From the NCBI GenBank assembly GCA_024695315.1, contig JAILIJ010000181.1:1-16515 (forward strand): a DNA stretch of 16,515 nucleotides, in the 5' to 3' direction. A program made the translations under genes and the position numbers. The notes below the pieces were generated by a model that saw only the letters and a list, made by a program, of their open reading frames with translations, had not been told where the DNA came from and did no database searches. The stretch comes from Bacteroidaceae bacterium. GTDB lineage: Bacteria > Bacteroidota > Bacteroidia > Bacteroidales > Bacteroidaceae. Within the stretch, counting starts at the first letter, position 1. Every line of letters begins with the position of its first letter. Shown here in pieces: positions 6,428 through 12,631 of this stretch.

Positions 6428-9349
6428 TTAATACCATTCAATGCTGCTTGAATAGCTACTCTTTTTATCGTACTTGAGTGCATCAGTAAGTGTGCTCGCA
6501 TTTGCACGAAGAGTAATATTATAAGATGTGTATGTTCCGAACACGAGTCCGCAGCTCATATTGAAGCAGTGCATGTCGCGTGATATGTTTACTGTTGTCA
6601 TAGAGATGGCATGATTGGTGAAATCCCATCCTGATGAGAAGTTGATATTCCAATTTGAAGATAGTTTCACGTTACCTGAGAAGTTCATGTTTTGTGTGAA
6701 CTTATATGGGTATCTCATGTTTTTGATGTTGATAGCTGCGCTTCTATCTTCTGCCATTGTAATTCCGTATGAAACGGAGAATGACCATGGAATATTGAGT
6801 TTCATATATCCGTCAGCATCGAGTCCTTCTTTGCTAGCCTCATCGCTATCTCCATTTTTTGTTCTGTGCATCTTATCCTCGTTAGTTTCCAACTCTACGT
6901 TGTCGCTATTTTCGTCCTCATCTTCGCTGTCTTTATTTTTATTCAACTCTTCCTCTTCTTTTCCGCCAAATAGTCTACCAATTCCTTCCTTAATCTTTTT
7001 CCAGGATTGGTTGTTGAATGTGTATGACAAGTTTTTACTCATGCCTTGGAAACGTCCGAAACGTCCGTATGACCATTCAGTTTTGTTACCAACAACAACG
7101 TTTCCGTTCTCGTCAAATTCATAGGCATAGGTGTTGAATACAGCATTCATGTTGAAAGTTGTCTTTCCCCATTTCAAACGAAGTCGTGTTGACAAGTTAC
7201 TCCAAGGCTGTTTTTTTGCAGCCATATTGTATGAGATGCTTGCACCGAGTTCATCGATGATGCTTACCTTTTTGAGAGAGTCATCCTTAGTTTTGACTTT
7301 CATCTCAATATTGTTTGCGAGGTCGAAACTTACAGCACCTGTTTTTCCCGTTGATGGTGTTCCGTAAAGTGAGCCAGCGTATGGAGAATATGATACGAGT
7401 GTAACATTTCCCTCTGCATCAGTTTTGACGTATGAGTCGTAATATCCGTATTTTGCATCGCTAAAGTCTGGAGCGTATGACAAACTTACTGTAGGAGTGA
7501 TGACGTGGCGGATACGGTCTATCTTATCTCCGAAAATCTGTCTTACAGGAACGTAGAAACCGTAAATTTTTGTATTGGCAGACAAACTGAGGTTGTAGTC
7601 CCATACGCGGTTGAATCCGTAGATAGTATCGCGTACCACACTCTGGCTGTCGTAGTCCCAGTCTTGGTTTATCTTATGTGTGTACCATCTTTCTGTGTAA
7701 TTGAGCGATGGTGTGACATTTATATATTTGAACAGCGTGAAAGAAGCAGAAATTGGAATAGAGTGTTTCATTCCGTTACTCCAATCCTTGATGATGTTTG
7801 AGTTCATCAATTTGTCCTCTTTTGTGTTGATGCTGTTAGAAAGAGAACCTGTATATGTAAGAGCGATCTTTTCGTACCATCTTTCTTTTCCTGCAGCATG
7901 TTTACGCTTGAAAGGGTAGAGGCGGCTAAGGCTTATACTCAAATTTGGAAGCGTAAGAGATATAGTTGAGTCGCGCATGTTTTGGGCTATGTTCATACTA
8001 CTTGAGAGCGACAATCCGATTTTAGGGAACGAGTGTGAATAGCTCACACTTGATGTACGGGTACTCTGTGAGTATGAAGTAGGGTTGTAGAGACTCGTGA
8101 GGTTGTTCTTCTCATAGCTTTGTGTAGCAAAGTTTACAGATGCAGAGAAAGAACTGTTTACACTTGCCTTTGAATCCTGACGGTGTGACCATTGAACTTT
8201 GAAGTTCTTTGTTGCGCTATAGTCTGGCATATTCTTTTCACCTTCCTTTGTTACCTGGTAGTTGAAATAGAAGTTACCGTTGTATTTGTAGCGTTTTTTA
8301 TATGTTGTCTGGGCACCTAATCCCCAAGAACCTTTTGTATATATTTCTCCAGTAAGCTTTAGGTCCATCATGTCGCTTATAGCGAAATAATATCCTCCAT
8401 CTCTTAGGTAAAAACCTCGTGTAGATTCATCTCCGTATGTAGGCATAATGAATCCAGAAGAATATGAGCTTGTAAATGGAAAATATGCGTATGGGATGGC
8501 AATTGGTAGTGGCACATCCTCTATGACAAGCCATGCTGGACCTGAGAATACGTTTTTACCGGTGTGTACCTTTGCACGGCTTAGAGCTATGTAGAAGTGA
8601 GGGTGTTCCTCATCACATGTTGTGTATCTACCATGACGAAGATAAAGCTCATCATTAGCTCCTTTCTTGGACTGCTCACTTGTAAGAAAACCGTCTTGTT
8701 GAGCTGTGTACACATTTGTTATGTATCCCTTCTTTGTTTCGAAGTTGTAGCTCATGCTCTCAGACTCGTATGTGTCGCTGCCTTCCTTAAATACAGGTTC
8801 TCCGTATTTTTTTCCTAATGAGTCTACTGCACCAATGGCATGTACAGTGTTACTGTCCATGTTCATAGTGATGTTTTCTGCGGTCAATTCGATGTTTGTG
8901 TATTTCACATTACTATTGCCGTATAGAAAAGCATTCTTTGTGCCCATGTAGAAGACGAGTGAGTCTTTCGAACTATAGTCAACTTTAGCCTCCAAAGGGG
9001 CTTTCTTTGTATTTTTCTTTATAGAGTCCTCAACCTGCGCAATGGAGTCGTTCCATTGTGTCACTTTGTCGTTGCCTTTCTGTGATGCGTATTTAGCCTT
9101 TAACGAATCAAGTTGGGACAGTATGATGTGGTTTGAATCGTTAGGGTCGACAGTTGAATCAAAACTTTTTGCTTTTGCTTGAAGTATTGAAACAAGAGAA
9201 TCCTGAACAATGCTATCTCTATCGATAGAATCGCTCAGGCTGTCGTCTGTAAGATTCCACTCTCTGGTCATCTGACCTTGTCCACTAAATGCTGTGACTG
9301 AATAAGCAGATAGCAGGAACAGAGAGAAAATTAATGTATATTGTTTCAA
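6428..9349 (-). CDS. lptD: LptD-like outer-membrane LPS assembly protein
   Basis: LptD inserts lipopolysaccharide into the outer leaflet of the outer membrane. The 973-residue product has a signal peptide (TLIFSLFLLSAYSVTAFSG) and a Ser/Asp-rich region to about residue 120. A LptA/OstA-like beta domain (about 120-280) includes YGNSNVKYTNIELTAENITM and PAWLVIEDVPLPIAIPYAYF. A large beta-barrel runs to the C-terminus, with alternating Ser/aromatic strands and a final SIEWY. An acidic insert (about 788-848) probably forms a surface loop. There are only three cysteines: C245 in the N-domain, C928 and C933 near the end. The start codon is TTG (9349-9347): an in-frame TGA lies five codons upstream, no ATG intervenes, and the signal peptide follows directly. 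A promoter lies about 35 bp upstream. It is the first gene of lptD-ruvX-def-TPR. Confidence 0.9.
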   Translation of the reverse strand: MKQYTLIFSLFLLSAYSVTAFSGQGQMTREWNLTDDSLSDSIDRDSIVQDSLVSILQAKAKSFDSTVDPNDSNHIILSQLDSLKAKYASQKGNDKVTQWNDSIAQVEDSIKKNTKKAPLEAKVDYSSKDSLVFYMGTKNAFLYGNSNVKYTNIELTAENITMNMDSNTVHAIGAVDSLGKKYGEPVFKEGSDTYESESMSYNFETKKGYITNVYTAQQDGFLTSEQSKKGANDELYLRHGRYTTCDEEHPHFYIALSRAKVHTGKNVFSGPAWLVIEDVPLPIAIPYAYFPFTSSYSSGFIMPTYGDESTRGFYLRDGGYYFAISDMMDLKLTGEIYTKGSWGLGAQTTYKKRYKYNGNFYFNYQVTKEGEKNMPDYSATKNFKVQWSHRQDSKASVNSSFSASVNFATQSYEKNNLTSLYNPTSYSQSTRTSSVSYSHSFPKIGLSLSSSMNIAQNMRDSTISLTLPNLSISLSRLYPFKRKHAAGKERWYEKIALTYTGSLSNSINTKEDKLMNSNIIKDWSNGMKHSIPISASFTLFKYINVTPSLNYTERWYTHKINQDWDYDSQSVVRDTIYGFNRVWDYNLSLSANTKIYGFYVPVRQIFGDKIDRIRHVITPTVSLSYAPDFSDAKYGYYDSYVKTDAEGNVTLVSYSPYAGSLYGTPSTGKTGAVSFDLANNIEMKVKTKDDSLKKVSIIDELGASISYNMAAKKQPWSNLSTRLRLKWGKTTFNMNAVFNTYAYEFDENGNVVVGNKTEWSYGRFGRFQGMSKNLSYTFNNQSWKKIKEGIGRLFGGKEEEELNKNKDSEDEDENSDNVELETNEDKMHRTKNGDSDEASKEGLDADGYMKLNIPWSFSVSYGITMAEDRSAAINIKNMRYPYKFTQNMNFSGNVKLSSNWNINFSSGWDFTNHAISMTTVNISRDMHCFNMSCGLVFGTYTSYNITLRANASTLTDALKYDKKSSYSSSIEWY

Positions 9350-9381
9350 TCCTAATATGTTTCAAAATCACTATTCGACTG

Positions 9382-9411
9382 CAAAGATACGAATAATAAG
9401 TGAAAATGAAA
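9382..9411 (-). promoter_or_regulatory. Promoter of the lptD-ruvX-def-TPR operon
   Basis: On the minus strand TATCTTTG (9389-9382) is an exact match to TAnnTTTG. TTTC lies 18 bp further upstream as an imperfect -33 box. The predicted transcript starts about 25-30 nt before the TTG start of lptD. No terminator is visible between the HD gene and this site, so readthrough is possible. Confidence 0.6.
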
Positions 9412-9500
9412 TATGCTATTTAAAAAATGTGGGACTATTGGGAGCGTAATTAAGTACTTTTAACCAAAAAGCAAAATTACATGCTAGTTGTTTGATGATT

Positions 9501-10037
9501 TTATTCAAATAAATCTATCCATAGTTTGAATCTTTCTGCTCCTTCTTTTCCAAATTTCTCTATGCTTGCAAGGGCTTGTTCCACGGTCTTTTCCTTTTCA
9601 AGTTTTGTTTTGGAATAGAATTTGTCTGCATAACAAATAATTTGTTCTTCTATGCTGATTGGTAATAGGTTGCGGTGAGGAACCGGAAGATTTTGTTCTT
9701 CGATATCTTTTATCGAAAGTCCTGCTCCGGTATGGCGTTCGCATACAAGGGCGTGAGCAGGAAAACCTGCTTCGCGAACTAATTCGGCTCCTAATGTGCC
9801 GTGGCAGATGTATGGTTTGTCACCAAAACATTGTATTCCTGGGGCATCACACATAAAGATGCCTATATCGTGAAGCATGGATGCTTCTTCTACAAATTGG
9901 CGGTCGGCTTCCAGTTCTGGATGTTTGTCTACTATGGAAAGTGCTTTGTCGGCTACTTTGCGTGAATGGACTAATAAGATGTGTTTCAACTCATTGTCCT
10001 CCGTATAGTATTTGTCTATTATTGCTTTGTAATCCAT
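9501..10037 (-). CDS. HD-domain phosphohydrolase
   Basis: Small HD-superfamily proteins are metal-dependent phosphohydrolases, often acting on nucleotides; the substrate here cannot be inferred. In 178 residues the HD pattern is complete: H24 (LLVHSRKVAD), H56-D57 (MLHDIGIF), H79 (ICHGTLGAE), H102 (CERHTGAGL) and D138 (CYADKFYSK). The spacing with extra histidines resembles the YqeK/HDIG-type fold. There is no signal peptide, so it is cytoplasmic. ATG 10035-10037 is the only sensible start. It lies 151 bp upstream of lptD with that gene's own promoter between, so it is probably a separate unit. Confidence 0.9.
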   Translation of the reverse strand: MDYKAIIDKYYTEDNELKHILLVHSRKVADKALSIVDKHPELEADRQFVEEASMLHDIGIFMCDAPGIQCFGDKPYICHGTLGAELVREAGFPAHALVCERHTGAGLSIKDIEEQNLPVPHRNLLPISIEEQIICYADKFYSKTKLEKEKTVEQALASIEKFGKEGAERFKLWIDLFE

Positions 10038-10139
10038 TTTGCTTGGTGTTTTATTATTTTATAGGAGTGTTTCAGTATTAAAACAAGTTTTTTAGGAGGA
10101 AAACCTTTATTTGTTTGAATACCGATTATATTGCGGTTG

Positions 10140-10147
10140 CAAATTTA
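10140..10147 (-). promoter_or_regulatory. Possible -7 element for the HD-domain gene
   Basis: On the minus strand TAAATTTG matches TAnnTTTG exactly, about 100 nt upstream of the HD-gene start. No good TTTG box lies 19-21 bp further upstream, so the assignment is weak. Confidence 0.3.
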
Positions 10148-10419
10148 GGTAAAACTACTGATTTTTTAGCTAGTAATCATGTGAATAATTTTTTTTTGAT
10201 ATGTGAAAAGGGGAGTTTTGTCGTTTGTGCAAGGTATGCTTTTGGTATAGCTGTTTTTATTATATATTTTGTTGAAGTGTTTTATAAAGTGGATTTTCAA
10301 ATGTTAGTTTAGATACGAAAAGTAGTGTTGTTTTTACGCCTATTTTGTAATGTGGAGATTATAATGAACAAAAATTTTAGTTAAAAATATATAAATTTTC
10401 TTAAAAATATGACAAAGCC

Positions 10420-10450
10420 TTTGAATCTGGGAGAAAAAATACTATCTTTG
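10420..10450 (+). promoter_or_regulatory. Consensus Bacteroidetes promoter with no annotated gene
   Basis: TTTG (10420-10423), a 19-bp spacer and TATCTTTG (10443-10450) match both halves of the consensus exactly, the best match seen in this window. It points rightward, and transcription would begin near 10456. The next recognised gene on this strand starts almost 700 bp away and has its own promoter, so this one probably serves a short transcript. Confidence 0.6.
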
Positions 10451-10454
10451 TTAT

Positions 10455-10624
10455 TCATCTGACGATGCGTTTCAATCTCTGATTTTATCTAGGGGATGAG
10501 TGAAATTTCAAAAGATAGAAATTGATACTCATTTTTGATGAAATACGAGTGTGATACGAAGGTATTACGAAGCGTTGTCGAAGGAGGTGGGGTAGAAAGG
10601 TACGCTCTGTTGTGATTCTTTTTT
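10455..10624 (+). ncRNA. Candidate short structured transcript
   Basis: Downstream of the consensus promoter are several paired segments. ATGAGT/AATTTC (10496-10509) pair with GAAATT/ACTCAT (10518-10532), followed by TTTT. GTGATAC (10551-10557) pairs with GTATTAC (10562-10568) through a GAAG tetraloop with one G-U pair. TTCATC near the predicted 5' end can pair with GATGAA at 10537-10542. A six-T run ends at 10624. The segment also holds a 25-codon frame (ATG 10538 to TGA 10615), so a small protein is an alternative. Extent and function are inferred; I could not match it to 6S, tmRNA, RNase P or SRP RNA by eye. Confidence 0.3.
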
Positions 10625-10963
10625 GCCTAAAATATGATAAGTAAGAAATTTTTTTCTTGGATTATATTATTTGATTTTGTCCGACGTTCTGTTTTGACTT
10701 TACTTTTCTTTCCTTTTATAAATATTTTATTAAGTTTTGATAGTGTTTGGGAGTGTCAAAATGAAATCATGAGTCTAGGTTGTAGGGGGAAATAATTAGC
10801 AGAAACTAATTTGTTGTTTTGTAAGAATATTTGATTTTTTTGTAATATTCCAAATATATATATATTAAAAGCTTATATATCTTGTTCTCCATTTGGTGAT
10901 ATTTGTGTCCGTGAATTTGGGTTATCTTTTATATTATAGAAAACTTTATAAGAAACTATAATG

Positions 10964-11000
10964 TTATGTAAATTTGAAATACAACTTCAAAATTGCATAA
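10964..11000. repeat. Interrupted palindrome, copy 1
   Basis: 17-nt arms TTATGTAAATTTGAAAT and ACTTCAAAATTGCATAA flank a 3-nt centre (ACA). It has the same 17+3+17 layout and nearly the same bases as copies at 11026-11082 and 16214-16256. This is the most degenerate copy. Confidence 0.7.
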
Positions 11001-11025
11001 AAATATAAAGTTTTTGGGCTAAAAA

Positions 11026-11082
11026 TGCGCTAAAATCTATGTAAATTTGAAATGCAACTTCAAATTTGCATAGATTTGCGCA
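11026..11082. repeat. Interrupted palindrome, copy 2
   Basis: Arms AAATCTATGTAAATTTGAAAT-type (11033-11053) and its near complement (11057-11077) flank GCA. The symmetry extends outward through TGCGC (11026-11030) and GCGCA (11078-11082), with a 2-nt bulge on the left. It ends 8 bp before the -33 box of the ATPase promoter. Confidence 0.75.
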
Positions 11083-11089
11083 GAAAAAC

Positions 11090-11120
11090 TTGTAAATCTA
11101 AAAGAAAAATAATACCTTTG
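11090..11120 (+). promoter_or_regulatory. Promoter of the DUF4143 ATPase gene
   Basis: TTG (11090-11092, in the context CTTG), a 20-bp spacer and TACCTTTG (11113-11120) fit the Bacteroidetes consensus. The start point would be near 11126, leaving a leader of about 20 nt before ATG 11145. This supports the downstream start codon over the in-frame ATG at 11052, which lies inside the palindrome. Confidence 0.6.
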
Positions 11121-11144
11121 TTGCGGTTTATAATAAGAATAAAA

Positions 11145-12374
11145 ATGGAATATAGTATTGATGATTATTTGGATATGTGCGTGAGCGAATCGCCCTTTGA
11201 TTTTACCAAAGCGGTGGTACGACGCGAGATTAGTGCAGAGGTGAATGAGGCGATGAAATACTTCCCTGTAATCACAATAACAGGGCCGCGTCAGAGTGGG
11301 AAAACAACTTTCGTTAAATCTCATTTCCCTCATTTGACATATTATACGCTTGAAGATCTTGACACTCGAGCAAATGCAACAAGTGACCCAAGGACTTTCC
11401 TTAACAGACATATTGATGGGATGATTCTTGACGAGGTACAGAACGTACCTGAGCTTCTGTCGTACATACAGGGAATAGTGGACGAGCATCCTGAAAAACG
11501 TTTCATACTTTCTGGAAGCAATAATTTCACTTTGCTCAAGAGTATTACGCAGAGTCTTGCTGGTAGAAGTTGCGTATTTGAACTTATGCCGATGTCTCTT
11601 GCGGAGGTTGCAGGGTGGGTGCGTAATATTACCCTGGATGAACTACTTTTTAATGGTTTATTTCCAGCAATTTGCACAAATAGAATGACACCTAAGTATA
11701 TGTATCCTGCATATATTAAGACGTATATAGAGCGTGATGTGAGACTGGTTACAAATGTAAAGGACTTAATGCTTTTTCGTACATTCATGCGATTATGTGC
11801 GGGAAGAATAGGCTCAGTTTTTAACGCTTCAGAATTGGCTAATGAGGTTGGAGTGTCTGCAAATACCATTTTGTCGTGGGTTAGCGTCTTACAGATGTCT
11901 TATATTATTTATCTTCTGCCTCCATACTTTGAGAATAGTCGCAAGCGCTTGACTAAAAGCCCAAAGTTGTATTTCTGCGATACAGGACTTGCATGTGCTT
12001 TGCTCGGAATAAGAAGTTCTGAAGAATTAAGTACGAACTCGATGAGAGGCCATTTGTTCGAAAATCTTATTGTTACAGAGGCTTATAAGAGTTGTCTTAA
12101 TTCTATGACTGAACCATCCTTATATTTCTATCGTGATTCGAATCAAAACGAAGTTGATTTGCTACATGTTGTGCCTGATGGGATGAAGGCATTTGAAATA
12201 AAAAGTGCCGCAACTTATTCTGCATATTTCGAGAAGACACTTAAGTCTTTGCCAACGTGGGTAAAACCTAAGATTGTGGAACGAAGCGTGGTTTATTCTG
12301 GTACGGAAGAACGAGAAGGAGCCGAAATAAATATATGCAACTTCTTGACTGCAGCCGAAAAGAAAAAATGGTAA
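11145..12374 (+). CDS. AAA_14/DUF4143 family ATPase
   Basis: Members combine an N-terminal P-loop ATPase with a C-terminal DUF4143 region resembling a PD-(D/E)XK nuclease fold; the biological role is unclear. In this 409-residue protein Walker A is GPRQSGKTT (47-55), Walker B is MILDEVQN (93-100) and a sensor-like FILSGSNNF spans 120-128. The middle part (about 220-262) looks like a winged-helix segment (NASELANEVGVSANTILSWV). The C-terminal part has HLFENLIVTE, NEVDLL (325-330) and FEIKSA (350-355), matching the E...D...ExK nuclease pattern. I chose ATG 11145 because it follows the promoter directly. It is a single-gene unit with its own promoter and strong terminator. Such genes are multicopy accessory genes in Bacteroidetes. 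Its third-position base use is more AT-rich than that of valS. Confidence 0.92.
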   Translation: MEYSIDDYLDMCVSESPFDFTKAVVRREISAEVNEAMKYFPVITITGPRQSGKTTFVKSHFPHLTYYTLEDLDTRANATSDPRTFLNRHIDGMILDEVQNVPELLSYIQGIVDEHPEKRFILSGSNNFTLLKSITQSLAGRSCVFELMPMSLAEVAGWVRNITLDELLFNGLFPAICTNRMTPKYMYPAYIKTYIERDVRLVTNVKDLMLFRTFMRLCAGRIGSVFNASELANEVGVSANTILSWVSVLQMSYIIYLLPPYFENSRKRLTKSPKLYFCDTGLACALLGIRSSEELSTNSMRGHLFENLIVTEAYKSCLNSMTEPSLYFYRDSNQNEVDLLHVVPDGMKAFEIKSAATYSAYFEKTLKSLPTWVKPKIVERSVVYSGTEEREGAEINICNFLTAAEKKKW

Positions 12375-12418
12375 ATACGGTCGTGTGGATTTTTTTGCCC
12401 ACATAACCGTATTTTTTT
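12373..12418 (+). terminator. Terminator after the ATPase gene
   Basis: AAATACGGT (12373-12381) pairs with ACCGTATTT (12406-12414); an inner TGTGG/CCACA helix extends the stem, and seven Ts (12412-12418) follow. The stem begins within the stop codon. The outer arms are palindromic with A-rich/T-rich flanks, so it could also act on leftward transcription. Confidence 0.85.
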
Positions 12419-12439
12419 ATAATCCATCATCTAATTCTT

Positions 12440-12459
12440 GTTTTATATTTTTATAAAAC
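12440..12459. repeat. Small perfect palindrome in the ATPase-valS gap
   Basis: GTTTTATA (12440-12447) and TATAAAAC (12452-12459) flank TTTT. It is AT-rich and could be a protein-binding site or chance. The remainder of the 257-bp gap shows nothing else apart from the heptamer repeat and the valS promoter. Confidence 0.35.
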
Positions 12460-12553
12460 ATTGAAAGCTCAACGCCTCCACAAAATGTATTTCATTCTTT
12501 CGGCAAATCATGAAATTATAAATATGAAGGCTTTTTTCATTACACTTTTCAAA

Positions 12554-12581
12554 ATTCTTCATTCTTCATTCTTCATTCTTC
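12554..12581. repeat. Four exact tandem copies of a 7-bp unit
   Basis: ATTCTTC is repeated four times without change, and a degenerate fifth copy (ATTTTTA) follows at 12582-12588. The array covers the expected -33 region of the valS promoter. Heptamer arrays of this type vary in copy number by slippage in other bacteria; whether it varies here is unknown. Confidence 0.9.
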
Positions 12582-12593
12582 ATTTTTAATCAT

Positions 12594-12601
12594 TACCTTT
12601 G
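12594..12601 (+). promoter_or_regulatory. valS promoter -7 element
   Basis: TACCTTTG is an exact TAnnTTTG match 31 bp before the valS ATG. The -33 position falls within the ATTCTTC repeats, offering only TTC in place of TTTG. The start point would be near 12607, almost touching an out-of-frame ATG at 12610. Confidence 0.55.
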
Positions 12602-12631
12602 CAGCTAAAATGTCAAAATTAAATATAACAA

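Larger units (their letters stand above)
10038..11144. other. 1.1-kb gene-free region between divergent genes
   Basis: No convincing protein gene or tRNA is seen on either strand. The contents I can support are a weak promoter for the HD gene (10140-10147), a strong rightward promoter at 10420-10450 with hairpins downstream, two copies of an interrupted palindrome (10964-11000 and 11026-11082) and the ATPase promoter (11090-11120). Segments 10150-10410 and 10660-10960 are AT-rich and I see nothing definite in them. A TTG-initiated 65-codon frame at 10115-10312 has no recognisable features. Confidence 0.6.

Noticed and set aside
6418..6507. 30-codon N-terminal extension of RuvX
   Set aside because: It overlaps the end of lptD in another frame, and the conserved family start (MGRILSIDYG) begins at 6417.
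6615..7124. 169-codon plus-strand frame
   Set aside because: Lies antisense within lptD. Its Ser/Leu/Phe-rich composition comes from the complement of the acidic segment, and it has no promoter.
10115..10312. 65-codon plus-strand frame
   Set aside because: Starts with TTG, has no promoter match or recognisable motif, and lies in AT-rich DNA where such frames arise by chance.
10455..10624. Known housekeeping RNA (tmRNA, RNase P, SRP or tRNA)
   Set aside because: None of the conserved landmarks of these RNAs were found by eye; left as an unassigned candidate.
11052..11144. Upstream in-frame extension of the ATPase (ATG 11052)
   Set aside because: It would begin inside palindrome copy 2 and run through the -33 and -7 promoter boxes. 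The family N-terminus and a short leader fit ATG 11145.
11037..11869. Minus-strand frames of 150 and 175 codons
   Set aside because: Antisense to the ATPase whose motifs are clear on the plus strand.
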